Assembly: GCF_014472415.1 (NCBI RefSeq)
Contig: NZ_JACSZV010000046.1
Coordinates: 1 to 51,651 of the forward strand
Length of the DNA stretch: 51,651 nucleotides
Direction of reading: 5' to 3'
DNA from: Pseudomonas sp. N40(2020)
Lineage (GTDB): Bacteria; Pseudomonadota; Gammaproteobacteria; Pseudomonadales; Pseudomonadaceae
The notes under the pieces were generated by a model. That model did not search any database. It was not told where the DNA came from and worked only from the letters and a program-made list of their open reading frames with translations. This document shows, piece by piece, positions 15,355-23,460 of this stretch (the stretch's first letter is position 1; each line of letters opens with the position of its first letter). The position numbers and the translations under genes are program-made.

Positions 15355-15362
15355 TTGTTTTT
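15355..15362 (-). promoter_or_regulatory. AAAAACAA catabolite-activity motif in the MFS leader
   Basis: Read on the minus strand this is AAAAACAA, which fits the AANAANAA consensus bound by Hfq/Crc in Pseudomonas. It lies about 45 bases upstream of the MFS start and just downstream of the ALDH stop codon, so it is within the presumed polycistronic message. Confidence 0.4.
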
Positions 15363-15393
15363 ATAGGTGCAGCGTGAAGCGTGTTGCGGTGGA

Positions 15394-16824
15394 TCAGTAC
15401 TTCATGACCACGAGTCGGGTCTGGGTAAATTCGAGCATGCCGTGCTTGCCGTCATCGCCGCCCAGACCGGAACGTTTCCAGCCGGCGTGGTAGCCCTGAT
15501 ACGGATCGGCCGGGGTGCGATTGACGTACAACTCGCCAGCCTCGATGGCATTGGCGATTTTCTGCGCGGTGCGATAATTCTCGGTGTAGAGCACCGACGC
15601 CAGGCCGAACTGGTGGTCGTTGGCCATGGCCAGCGCCTCGTCGATATCCCGATACTTGAGCACCGGCAGCACCGGGCCGAAGATTTCTTCCTGAACGATT
15701 TCCATGTCCTGACGGCAGCCGCTCAGCAGCGTTGGCGGGTAGAAATGCCCCGGCCCTTGCGGCAGTACACCGCCACTTTCGAGGATCGCGCCTTGTGCAA
15801 CGGCGCGCTGGACCATGGCGTGGATGTTCTTTTGCGAACTGGCGTTGACCAGCGGGCCCATGAGGTTTGCGTCGGTCGCGCGATCGCCGAATTTGACGTT
15901 GGCGATTTTGGTCTTGAGCAGACCAAGGAACTGCTCGTAGATGCTTTCCTGCACATAGACCCGCTCCACCGCCGTGCACAACTGGCCGCAATGGGTGGTC
16001 TTGGAGGCAATGATCGCGCTCGCGGCAGCTTCCAGATCGGCATCCGCCTCGATGATCGCCGGGGTCTTGCCGCCCAACTCCAGCGACGGCTTGGCGATGT
16101 TGGCCTTGCAGTAGTCGAGCACGATACGCCCGGCGTTGACGCTGCCGGTCAGGGTAATCAGGCCCACTGCTTTATGAGTGCAAACCGCCGCTGCGGTGGC
16201 GTGATCCATGATCAGGATATTGATGACACCCGCCGGCATGCCCGACTGCTGCACCGCTCTGGCGATTTCGAACGCCGAAGTCGGTGTGTTGTTGCTCGGA
16301 CGCACCACCACGGTATTGCCCGCAATCAGCGCCGGGGCGATTTTGCGCAGCAAGGTATAAACCGGGTAGTTGAACGGGATCAGGCAGGCCACGACACCAA
16401 TGGGCTCGCGGTGTAGAAACAGGTTCTCGTCGGGACTGTCGCTGGGGATGATTTCGCCTTCGATACGCCGCGCCCACTCGGCGTGGTAGCGGGTGATCTG
16501 TGCGGCGTAGCGGGCTTCGTTGCTGGCATCGCTGACGCTTTTGCCGGACTCGGCTGCCAACGCGGCGCCGATGGCTTCGGCGCGATCCTCAAGAGCCGTG
16601 GCGAGCGCTCGCAGATGTTCGCCGCGTTCGATGCTGGTGAGTTTGCCCCAGACCTTTTGCGCCGCTGCGGCGGCGTCGACGGCGGCGGTGGCCTCTTCAG
16701 CAGTGGCGCCCGACACATGGCCGAGCAGCGCTTCGGTGGCCGGGTTGTAGACCGCGATCAGCGCCGCGCTCGCAGGCTCGATGAATTGGCCGTTAACAAA
16801 ATTTCGCTCGGTTCGCATGTGCAT
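15394..16824 (-). CDS. NAD(P)-dependent aldehyde dehydrogenase (lactaldehyde/glycolaldehyde dehydrogenase-like)
   Basis: A 476-residue aldehyde dehydrogenase that oxidises an aldehyde to an acid. The NAD-binding fold (IPFNYPVYTL, near residue 140), the general-base Glu in LELGGKTP (about residue 249) and the catalytic Cys in GQLCTAVERV (about 283) are intact, and the length is normal. The overall style (LPFNYP-like, SLELGGK, GQLC) is closest to AldA-type lactaldehyde dehydrogenases. It begins a minus-strand run with MFS, enolase and GMC genes, and would follow the GMC enzyme in an alcohol to aldehyde to acid sequence. The start is either ATG 16824 or ATG 16818. An AAAAACAA motif is 10 bases upstream. 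Confidence 0.9.
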   Translation of the reverse strand: MHMRTERNFVNGQFIEPASAALIAVYNPATEALLGHVSGATAEEATAAVDAAAAAQKVWGKLTSIERGEHLRALATALEDRAEAIGAALAAESGKSVSDASNEARYAAQITRYHAEWARRIEGEIIPSDSPDENLFLHREPIGVVACLIPFNYPVYTLLRKIAPALIAGNTVVVRPSNNTPTSAFEIARAVQQSGMPAGVINILIMDHATAAAVCTHKAVGLITLTGSVNAGRIVLDYCKANIAKPSLELGGKTPAIIEADADLEAAASAIIASKTTHCGQLCTAVERVYVQESIYEQFLGLLKTKIANVKFGDRATDANLMGPLVNASSQKNIHAMVQRAVAQGAILESGGVLPQGPGHFYPPTLLSGCRQDMEIVQEEIFGPVLPVLKYRDIDEALAMANDHQFGLASVLYTENYRTAQKIANAIEAGELYVNRTPADPYQGYHAGWKRSGLGGDDGKHGMLEFTQTRLVVMKY

Positions 16825-16833
16825 CGCCCATCG

Positions 16834-16841
16834 TTGTTTTT
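16834..16841 (-). promoter_or_regulatory. AAAAACAA catabolite-activity motif at the ALDH ribosome binding region
   Basis: On the minus strand this reads AAAAACAA, fitting the Hfq/Crc AANAANAA motif, 10-17 bases upstream of the aldehyde dehydrogenase ATG, a position where Hfq/Crc would block ribosome entry. Confidence 0.55.
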
Positions 16842-16876
16842 ATCAATGCCACCAGTCTTGTCATCGATGGCAGGTT

Positions 16877-16887
16877 GAACAAACGAT
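16877..16887 (-). promoter_or_regulatory. Shared 11-bp site ATCGTTTGTTC upstream of ALDH
   Basis: On the minus strand this reads ATCGTTTGTTC, ending 52 bases before the ALDH ATG. The same 11 bases occur at 18100-18110, ending 61 bases before the porin ATG, in the same orientation to the gene. This suggests a binding site of a common regulator, most simply the LysR protein encoded between them. Confidence 0.45.
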
Positions 16888-16950
16888 TTATCGGGCGCCA
16901 GAACATTCGAAAAATGCAGGTTACTCCAAAAACAACACCGCCCCCCCCCT

Positions 16951-17036
16951 GTAGGAGTGAGCCTGCTCGCGATAGCGGTTTTCCAGCAACGAATAGGTGA
17001 CTGACATACCGCTATCGCGAGCAGGCTCGCTCCTAC
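16951..17036. repeat. Paired REP element
   Basis: Inverted copies of GTAGGAGTGAGCCTGCTCGC face each other between the ALDH promoter region and the LysR stop. The left arm is preceded by a run of nine C (16941-16949). Confidence 0.9.
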
Positions 17037-17052
17037 AAAAGCCTGTGACGTG

Positions 17053-17985
17053 TCAGATGGCAGCGGTCGAAGGCTCTAATTGGCGCTGGGCTAACCAGAT
17101 CTCTTCCTGCAACCACTGACTGAACACCTGCAACTGCGGCAGTTCAGTCTGCTCCGGCCGGGTTACCAGCCAATACGACTGATGCCCCTCAACATGCACG
17201 TTCAGCACTTGGGTCAACTGACCGCTGGCCAACTCTGCGGCGACCATGTGCCAGTCGGCGATGGTAATCCCCAACCCATCGGTCGCCGCTTGTATCGCCA
17301 GATCCAGCAGGTCGAACTCATAGCCGCCCTGGGTATCGACACCGCTGATACGTGCCGCGTCGAGCCAGTGTTTCCAGGTCAGGTAACGCTGATCTTCCTT
17401 GGCCAACACATGCAGCAGTGTCAGGCGATTGAGATCAATGCCCTGCTCGCTACCCTCGCGGGTATACAGAGAAGGCGCACACACGGCGATATGTCGCTCC
17501 TGGATCAGCAAAGAGCTGTCGAGCCCGTCCCACTCGCCGTCGCCAAAACGGATCGCACAGTCCAGGTTGCTGGTTTCCGCCAGGCTGTCCTGCAAGCGCG
17601 TGGTGATGCTCAACTCGAGTTCCGGGTGCTGCTCGCGCAAACGCCCCAGCCGCGGCATCAACCAGCGACTGGTAAAGGTTGGCGGCGCGTTGATGTGCAG
17701 ACGATTGGAGTGGGTTTTCTGCTGGATGCTGCGCACCGTCAGCTCAATCTTGTCGAATGACTGATGCAGCGCCCGCAGCAGAACCTTGCCGGCACTGGTC
17801 AGCTCCAGATGATGATGGCGGCGCTCCAGCAGGCTTTCGCCGAGCTGCTCTTCCAACTGCCGGACCTGACGGCTCACCGCGCTTTGGGTGACATTGAGCA
17901 ACTCGGCGGCGCGGGTGAAGCTGCCGGTGCTACCGGCCACTTCGAACGCTTTGAGCGCATTCAGGCCGGGCATTTTGCGTTTCAT
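17053..17985 (-). CDS. GcvA-like LysR regulator, divergent from the porin
   Basis: A 310-residue LysR-type regulator. The helix-turn-helix region contains FTRAAELLNVTQSAVSRQVR and the domain order is normal. ATG 17985 (MKRKMPGLNALKAFE) was chosen because the conserved N-terminus starts there; the reading frame runs 48 codons further upstream without family similarity. It lies between the ALDH-MFS-enolase-GMC genes and the porin and is divergent from the porin, so it is the likely local regulator of both. The divergent region holds the shared 11-bp site at 18100-18110. Confidence 0.9.
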   Translation of the reverse strand: MKRKMPGLNALKAFEVAGSTGSFTRAAELLNVTQSAVSRQVRQLEEQLGESLLERRHHHLELTSAGKVLLRALHQSFDKIELTVRSIQQKTHSNRLHINAPPTFTSRWLMPRLGRLREQHPELELSITTRLQDSLAETSNLDCAIRFGDGEWDGLDSSLLIQERHIAVCAPSLYTREGSEQGIDLNRLTLLHVLAKEDQRYLTWKHWLDAARISGVDTQGGYEFDLLDLAIQAATDGLGITIADWHMVAAELASGQLTQVLNVHVEGHQSYWLVTRPEQTELPQLQVFSQWLQEEIWLAQRQLEPSTAAI

Positions 17986-18099
17986 ATCAAGGCACTCGAA
18001 AACCACTGACAAGACGCGAAGCATCCCACGAGTTTGACGGACTGTCCTACAGGAATTTCCGAGTAACATGCATTCGACGCAGGTTCTTCTGTCGTTTTT

Positions 18100-18110
18100 A
18101 TCGTTTGTTC
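18100..18110 (+). promoter_or_regulatory. Shared 11-bp site ATCGTTTGTTC upstream of the porin
   Basis: An exact copy, in the same orientation and at a similar distance from the start codon, of the site at 16877-16887. It lies in the LysR/porin divergent region and is preceded by TTTTT. Candidate operator or activation site of the LysR protein at 17053-17985. Confidence 0.45.
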
Positions 18111-18149
18111 CAGATCTGTCGGATGGCAAAACTGCGCGGCATCTCTAAT

Positions 18150-18157
18150 AAAAACAA
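18150..18157 (+). promoter_or_regulatory. AAAAACAA catabolite-activity motif in the porin leader
   Basis: AAAAACAA fits the AANAANAA motif of Hfq/Crc targets and sits immediately upstream of the GAGAG ribosome binding site of the porin gene, 14 bases before the ATG. Confidence 0.55.
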
Positions 18158-18171
18158 TCGAGAGCCGCTCC

Positions 18172-19350
18172 ATGCCCTTCCCCTCTTTGTTTCGCCTGCG
18201 CACGACCTCCATCGTTCTGTTCTGCAGCTTTGCCGCTCCGGCAATGGCGGTGCAGGTCACCGATAATCTTGACCTGGGCGGCGCCATTCGCGCGCGCTGG
18301 GATGTCGATCCTGATCGCGACATTCAAAAGTTCGGCCTCGACACGGTGTTCCTCAGCGCCAAGTACAACTCCGATACCTGGATCGGCGAGGCGCAATACC
18401 GCTTCTACGGTCGCTCCTACCCTTACCAGTACAGCAAAAACTACGGCGACATCCGCTTCGCCAAGTTCGCGTGGGCCGGGTACAAATTCAATCCCGATCA
18501 GCAAGTGCAAGTGGGCTTGAACACGGTGCCGTTCGGTTTGCAGCCCTACTTCGGCAGCACCTTTTACGAAACCCTGGGCAACGTCATCGGCCTGGAAGAT
18601 GTGCAGCAGGTCGGCGCCAAATACATCCAGCAAAGTGGCGACTGGAATTTCCAGGCCGGTTACTACCTGCGTCCTGCGTGGCAAGGCAAAGGCACCAGCA
18701 ATGGCGTGACCTATTCCAGCGTAGTGTCCGAGGCTGACAGCTACGTCGCTGACGGCAGCGACAACCAGGAGCGCAACACCGTGGTGCTGCGGGTGGCCAA
18801 GGCCATGGATCTTGGCCCCTGGAAATCCGAAGTCGGCGTCTCGGGCCTGACTTCAAGCCTTCAGAACAGAGACACCGACAACGATGGGCGACGCAACGCC
18901 GTGGCCATCCACTATCTGGGCAAGAACGGCCCGTGGGGCGTGCAACTTCAGGCGGCGCGACAGCAGATGTCGCCGCGCAATCCCGGCAGCGATGAAGTGG
19001 TGACGCTCGGCGGCTATGACGGCACCTATAACGTTGCCAGTCGCGGCAATTTGTACGTCGCGGATGTGAGTTATGACATCGCCGGCAAGTACCTTTTCGA
19101 TCAAGTCAGCGGGATCAAGCTCTACGCCAACTACAGCGCTTTCGACAAGTCTGCCAGCGGCTTCAAGACATCAGAACGAATGATCCTTGGCAGCTCGTTT
19201 TCGGTGAGCAAGTTGTGGGTGGCCGCTGAGTGGCTGATCGGCAAGAACGATCCGTACATCGGCGGCAGCAGTTACACCCAGAGCCTGGGCGCCGGCGGAC
19301 TGGATCAGTGGGAGAACCAGATGTATGTGAACATCGGCTACTACTTCTGA
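18172..19350 (+). CDS. Outer-membrane beta-barrel porin
   Basis: A 392-residue protein with a signal peptide (cleavage likely after APAMA, residue 26) and a body of alternating hydrophobic strands ending in the terminal aromatic signature NIGYYF, as expected of an outer-membrane porin. Charged and aromatic strands (RFYGRSYPYQYSKNYGDI) are typical of such barrels. It does not show a clear OprD or OprB signature, so I give no family name. It is divergent from the LysR gene and stands in the middle of the catabolic cluster, so it probably admits the substrate through the outer membrane. The leader has an Hfq/Crc-type motif. Confidence 0.8.
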   Translation: MPFPSLFRLRTTSIVLFCSFAAPAMAVQVTDNLDLGGAIRARWDVDPDRDIQKFGLDTVFLSAKYNSDTWIGEAQYRFYGRSYPYQYSKNYGDIRFAKFAWAGYKFNPDQQVQVGLNTVPFGLQPYFGSTFYETLGNVIGLEDVQQVGAKYIQQSGDWNFQAGYYLRPAWQGKGTSNGVTYSSVVSEADSYVADGSDNQERNTVVLRVAKAMDLGPWKSEVGVSGLTSSLQNRDTDNDGRRNAVAIHYLGKNGPWGVQLQAARQQMSPRNPGSDEVVTLGGYDGTYNVASRGNLYVADVSYDIAGKYLFDQVSGIKLYANYSAFDKSASGFKTSERMILGSSFSVSKLWVAAEWLIGKNDPYIGGSSYTQSLGAGGLDQWENQMYVNIGYYF

Positions 19351-19378
19351 TCCGGTATTCACTGCGTCTGAAAGTCAG

Positions 19379-19402
19379 CCTTCGCGAGCAAGCTCGCGAA
19401 GG
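19379..19402. terminator. Perfect hairpin after the porin gene
   Basis: CCTTCGCGAGC and GCTCGCGAAGG form a perfect 11-bp stem with a 2-base turn, 28 bp after the porin stop. There is no T run, so it may be a minimal REP-derived hairpin protecting the 3' end rather than an intrinsic terminator. Confidence 0.6.
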
Positions 19403-19514
19403 CGTCCTGCCAAACACCACTTGCATCCATCCTCCACCAATAGTCAGATAGCCCCTACCAACAAAACCTACAAAAATAAACCGAGCTAAACGCTCGATCC
19501 GGGGTTCTGCCTCC

Positions 19515-20390
19515 ATGCGTCAACTGCCCTCGCTCAACACCCTGCGCGTGTTCGAAGAAGTCGCGCGCCATCGCAGTTTCAGTCAAGCCGCACAAGGACT
19601 GAACGTCACTCAGGGCGCAGTCAGTCGCCAGATCAAACAACTCGAAGACTACCTGGGCGTGGCGCTGTTCGTCCGCACCCCGCAAGGCCTGTCACTGACC
19701 GAAGCCGGCAGCAACCTCAAACCGCATCTGGCCGAAGCGTTCGACCACATGGAGCGTGCGCTGCTAGCGGTGCGCGTGCCCAACCTGCGTCAACGCCTGC
19801 GCGTGCTCGCACCGCCAACCTGGGCGACACGCTGGCTATCGCCGCACTTGCGTGCGTTCTGTCAGCGCTATCCAGACATCAGCCTGAGCGTGACCAATCA
19901 GGCCAGCCACGACAGCGCCGCAGAAATCGACTGCCACATCCGTTTCGGCCTTTGCGCCTCTACGCATTGCGCCAGTCAATTGTTGGTGATGGAACGGCAC
20001 ATCGCAGTGGCCAGCCCTGAGTTATTCAATGGCGATCAAGCGCCGGATCTGAGGGAGTTTCCACTGTTGCACATCCTCCACGACGGCAAGCGCCTGAAGG
20101 TTTGGGAGAACTGGCTGGCGGCCATGGGCCGGGAGGACATCGATGCCGGGCAGGGACTGGAATTCAGCACACTGGATCAGGTGATCCACACCGCGCTGGC
20201 CGGAGGTGGCCTGGCGGTGATCGATCGGCAGATGATCGAGAAGGAACTGGCTAACGGCAGCCTGTTACCGATCACCCCGATTGAAGTGATCGGCCCCTAC
20301 GGTTACTGGCTGGATGTGGCGAATGACAAGCAAGGCTTGTCGAAAGTGAAGCTGTTTACCGACTGGTTGAGTCTGGTCAGTAATCCTTGA
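19515..20390 (+). CDS. GcvA-like LysR regulator (second of the cluster)
   Basis: A 291-residue LysR regulator of the same GcvA-like type as the one at 17053-17985 (helix-turn-helix FSQAAQGLNVTQGAVSRQIK). The upstream bases contain AAAAATAA (19472-19479), another AANAANAA match, 35 bases before the ATG. It is followed by a paired REP element and then by the convergent MFS gene. It may control the MFS or the Fae operon, but no divergent partner makes this clear. Confidence 0.9.
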   Translation: MRQLPSLNTLRVFEEVARHRSFSQAAQGLNVTQGAVSRQIKQLEDYLGVALFVRTPQGLSLTEAGSNLKPHLAEAFDHMERALLAVRVPNLRQRLRVLAPPTWATRWLSPHLRAFCQRYPDISLSVTNQASHDSAAEIDCHIRFGLCASTHCASQLLVMERHIAVASPELFNGDQAPDLREFPLLHILHDGKRLKVWENWLAAMGREDIDAGQGLEFSTLDQVIHTALAGGGLAVIDRQMIEKELANGSLLPITPIEVIGPYGYWLDVANDKQGLSKVKLFTDWLSLVSNP

Positions 20391-20407
20391 AACACCGCGC
20401 TCCCATT

Positions 20408-20494
20408 GTAGGAGTGAGCCTGCTCGCGATAGCGGTCTTTCAGCCAGCATCCATTTGGATGTCAGTCCCTCATCGCGAGCAGGCTCACTCCTAC
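20408..20494. repeat. Paired REP element
   Basis: Inverted copies of GTAGGAGTGAGCCTGCTCGC between two convergent genes (LysR stop 20390, MFS stop 20497). The right arm ends two bases before the MFS stop codon. Confidence 0.9.
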
Positions 20495-20496
20495 AT

Positions 20497-21861
20497 TCAG
20501 ATTTGTGTCGCCACTTTGGTCGCTGTGGTGACACTCCCCTCCACCGGACTCTGCGCCTTGCACGCCTGACTCAACGTCAACGACTTGGTCTCCGGCGCCC
20601 ATGCCCACGACAGCAGCGCACCGATCGCCAGAATCGCTGCCAGAATGCCCATGGTCGGACTCAGACCAATCCCCGCCACACTGACCGGCAGCAGGAACGT
20701 ACTCACCGCCGAGCCCAAGCGACTCACTGCTGTTGCCAGGCCAATACCGCTGGCGCGCACTTCGGTCGGGAAACTCTCTGCCGGGAACACCCCGACCAGA
20801 TTGCTCACCGCCGACAACACCAGTGTGAACACGCCGAACACCAGCACCATCAGCCACGCCGCGCTGCCCGGCAACACCGCCAGCAGGAGCAATGCCACCG
20901 CAAGGATGATGAACGAGTTGATCAGAAATCCGCGGCGGGTGAACTTGATCGTGCACCAGATGCCAATCAGCGCACCGAGGATCAGCAGCATGTTCAGCAT
21001 CAGTTCGGTGCCAAAGCCTTCCGCCAGGCCCATCTGCTGAAGGATCGACGGCAGAAATGTGTAGATCGCAAAGTACGGCATCACGATGCACACGAAAAAC
21101 AGGCAGTTGAACGCAGTGCGTTTGCGGTACTCGCGGCTGAACAACACCGCATAGCCGGAACGGGTTTCCGTGGAGCGGGTTTCATCCAGCTCTACGTTAT
21201 CGCCCAGATGTTTTTTGACGATCGCCCGCGCCTCGGCCACCCGCCCTTGATTGACCAACCAGCGTGGCGACTCCGGCGTGCCGATCCGCGCAATCAGAAT
21301 CAACGCAGCGGGGATCGCTGACGAGGCCAGCATCCAGCGCCAGGCATCGTCGCCAAGGCTGAGCATCGCGGTGCCGACGAAGGTGGCGGCAACGTAACCA
21401 AACGTCCAGATCACGCTGAACGACCCGAGCAACACGCCACGATGCTTCTTCGGCGAGAACTCGGCCAGCATCGCGTGACCGACGCTGAAATCACCGCCCA
21501 GCCCAATGCCGATCAGCACGCGGCAGAGAAACAGGCTCATCGCCGTTTCAACGTAGAACTGCATCACCGAGGCAACAGTGATGAGCACGAAACTGACCAG
21601 GAAGATTTTCTGCCGGCCGACCTTGTCCGAGATCCAGCCGAAAAACAGACTGCCGAAAAACAGCCCGATCAACGCCGAAGCGCCAATCAATCCCTGCCAG
21701 AACGCATCCAGTTGCATTTGCGGGCTGAGCAAGGTGAACGCAATGCCGATCAGGCCAAGGATATAGCCGTCGGTGAAGTGCGCGCCGAAGGTCAGGCCGG
21801 CGATTTTGATGTGGAAGCGACCGATGGGCAGGTCGTCGATTTTTATCGGTTGAGCGGACAT
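20497..21861 (-). CDS. MFS transporter (sugar/aromatic acid proton symporter-like)
   Basis: A 454-residue major facilitator carrier with about 12 membrane segments. The sugar-porter type signatures GWISDKVGRQK, LCRVLIGIGLGGDFSVG and PESPRWLVNQGR are visible. ATG 21861 was chosen because GGAG lies 6 bases upstream; ATG 21867 and TTG 21873 are in frame but sit on top of that site. It lies downstream of the ALDH gene of the Fae operon, separated from it by a paired REP element, on the same strand. Two overlapping AANAANAA motifs lie next to its ribosome binding site. It probably imports an organic acid, sugar acid or polyol. Confidence 0.9.
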   Translation of the reverse strand: MSAQPIKIDDLPIGRFHIKIAGLTFGAHFTDGYILGLIGIAFTLLSPQMQLDAFWQGLIGASALIGLFFGSLFFGWISDKVGRQKIFLVSFVLITVASVMQFYVETAMSLFLCRVLIGIGLGGDFSVGHAMLAEFSPKKHRGVLLGSFSVIWTFGYVAATFVGTAMLSLGDDAWRWMLASSAIPAALILIARIGTPESPRWLVNQGRVAEARAIVKKHLGDNVELDETRSTETRSGYAVLFSREYRKRTAFNCLFFVCIVMPYFAIYTFLPSILQQMGLAEGFGTELMLNMLLILGALIGIWCTIKFTRRGFLINSFIILAVALLLLAVLPGSAAWLMVLVFGVFTLVLSAVSNLVGVFPAESFPTEVRASGIGLATAVSRLGSAVSTFLLPVSVAGIGLSPTMGILAAILAIGALLSWAWAPETKSLTLSQACKAQSPVEGSVTTATKVATQI

Positions 21862-21873
21862 GTTCATCTCCAA

Positions 21874-21884
21874 TTGTTGTTATT
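21874..21884 (-). promoter_or_regulatory. Overlapping AANAANAA motifs next to the MFS ribosome binding site
   Basis: On the minus strand this reads AATAACAACAA, containing two overlapping AANAANAA matches (AATAACAA and AACAACAA) a few bases upstream of the GGAG of the MFS gene. This is the best candidate Hfq/Crc site in the window. Confidence 0.6.
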
Positions 21885-21918
21885 GACGGAGAAATCGATT
21901 GCTCTTGCTTTGTTTTAT

Positions 21919-22005
21919 GTGGGAGCGAGCCTGCTCGCGAAGCCGCAGTGTCAGTTGATGCAATATCGACTGAACCACCGCTTTCGCGAGCAGGCTCGCT
22001 CCCAC
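21919..22005. repeat. Paired REP element
   Basis: Inverted copies of GTGGGAGCGAGCCTGCTCGC lie between the ALDH stop at 22027 and the MFS gene start. It splits the Fae/AKR/ALDH genes from the MFS gene and may attenuate read-through. Confidence 0.9.
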
Positions 22006-22026
22006 AAGGGGGATTTTCGCTGAGGC

Positions 22027-23460
22027 TCAGAGACCGCCCATCAACAAGTATTTGATCTCCAGATAGTCATCCAGACCGTACTTCGAACCTTCGCGCCCGA
22101 GGCCCGATTCCTTGATCCCGCCGAACGGCGCTACTTCCGTAGAAATGATCCCTTCGTTGATCCCGACCATCCCGGCCTCAAGTCCTTCTGCCATGCGCCA
22201 CACCCGGCCGATGTCGCGACTGTAGAAATACGCCGACAGCCCGAATGGCGTGTCATTGGCGCGCTGCAATACTTCGGCTTCATCCTTGAAGCGGAAACAC
22301 GCGGCGACCGGCCCGAAGGTTTCGTCCTGCGCGATCAGCATGTCGCCATTGACCTCGGTGAGGATGGTTGGCTCGTAGAACGTGCCACCCAAGGCATGAC
22401 GACGCCCGCCGCACAACAGCGTGGCGCCCTTCTCCAGTGCATCGCTGACATGGCTTTCAACCTTGGCCAGCGCGGCAGCATTGATCAGCGGCCCCTGCTC
22501 GGTATCACCTTCCAACGCACTGCCGACACGCATCGCCGCAACGGCTTCGGCCAGTTTGCCGGTGAAGGCCTCGTACACACTGTCTTGAATGAAGAAGCGG
22601 TTGACGCACACACAGGTTTGCCCGGTGTTGCGAAATTTGGAGGCCATCGCACCTTTGACGGCAGCGTCCAGATCGGCATCGTCGAAGACAATGAACGGCG
22701 CGTTGCCGCCCAGTTCCAGCGAGACCTTTTTCAAAGTGTCGGCGGCCTGGCGCATCAGCAATTTGCCAGTGCGCGTGGAACCGGTGAACGACAGTTTGCG
22801 CACCACGCTGGAGGCTTGCAGCGCGCCACCAATAGCGACGGCATCGCCGGACACTATATTGAGCACACCCGCCGGAATGCCGGCCTGTTCAGCCAGTACC
22901 GCCAGGGCGAACGCCGACAATGGCGTCTCTTCCGAAGGTTTGAGAATCATCGTGCAACCCGCCGCCAACGCCGGCCCCACCTTGCGGGTGACCATTGCCA
23001 ACGGGAAGTTCCACGGGGTAATCGCCGCAACCACGCCGATGGCTTCCTTGACCACAATGATCCGAGCATCGGCCTTGTGGCTCGGGATCACATCACCGTA
23101 GGCCCGCTTGGCCTCTTCGCCGAACCATTCGAGGAAGCTTGCGGCATACACTACTTCGCCCATGGCCTCGGCCAACGGCTTGCCCTGCTCACGACTGAGC
23201 AGTGTCGCCAGATCTTTCTGGTTGGCGAGCATCAAGTCACTCCAACGCTTGAGCCGTTGGCTGCGCTCCTTCGCCGTCAGTTTTCGCCACGCCGGCAACG
23301 CACGGTTGGCAGCCTCGATGGCCAGAACGGTTTCCTCGGCACCGGCCTTTTGCACCTCGGCAATCAACTCGCCATTGGCCGGATTGCGCACCGGATAAGT
23401 CGAGCCACCCCTGCCCCATTGGCCATCGATGAAGTTGCCGTACCGGATCAAATCGCTCAT
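22027..23460 (-). CDS. NAD(P)-dependent succinate-semialdehyde dehydrogenase-like aldehyde dehydrogenase
   Basis: A 477-residue aldehyde dehydrogenase of the GabD/succinate-semialdehyde type. PWNFPLAMVTRKVGPALAAG (near residue 145), the base Glu in SLELGGNAPF (about 248) and the catalytic Cys in NTGQTCVCVNR (about 281, with the CxC typical of this subfamily) are intact. The ATG at 23460 overlaps the stop of the aldo/keto reductase gene (ATGA), which fixes the start; the reading frame continues 31 codons upstream without similarity. It is third in the Fae-AKR-ALDH operon, so its true substrate is probably the aldehyde handled there rather than succinate semialdehyde. Confidence 0.9.
   Translation of the reverse strand: MSDLIRYGNFIDGQWGRGGSTYPVRNPANGELIAEVQKAGAEETVLAIEAANRALPAWRKLTAKERSQRLKRWSDLMLANQKDLATLLSREQGKPLAEAMGEVVYAASFLEWFGEEAKRAYGDVIPSHKADARIIVVKEAIGVVAAITPWNFPLAMVTRKVGPALAAGCTMILKPSEETPLSAFALAVLAEQAGIPAGVLNIVSGDAVAIGGALQASSVVRKLSFTGSTRTGKLLMRQAADTLKKVSLELGGNAPFIVFDDADLDAAVKGAMASKFRNTGQTCVCVNRFFIQDSVYEAFTGKLAEAVAAMRVGSALEGDTEQGPLINAAALAKVESHVSDALEKGATLLCGGRRHALGGTFYEPTILTEVNGDMLIAQDETFGPVAACFRFKDEAEVLQRANDTPFGLSAYFYSRDIGRVWRMAEGLEAGMVGINEGIISTEVAPFGGIKESGLGREGSKYGLDDYLEIKYLLMGGL

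Noticed and set aside
16941..16949. A run of nine C beside a REP element
   Set aside because: Noted as possible phase-variable tract, but it lies in no gene or clear promoter, so there is no reason to expect a switching role.
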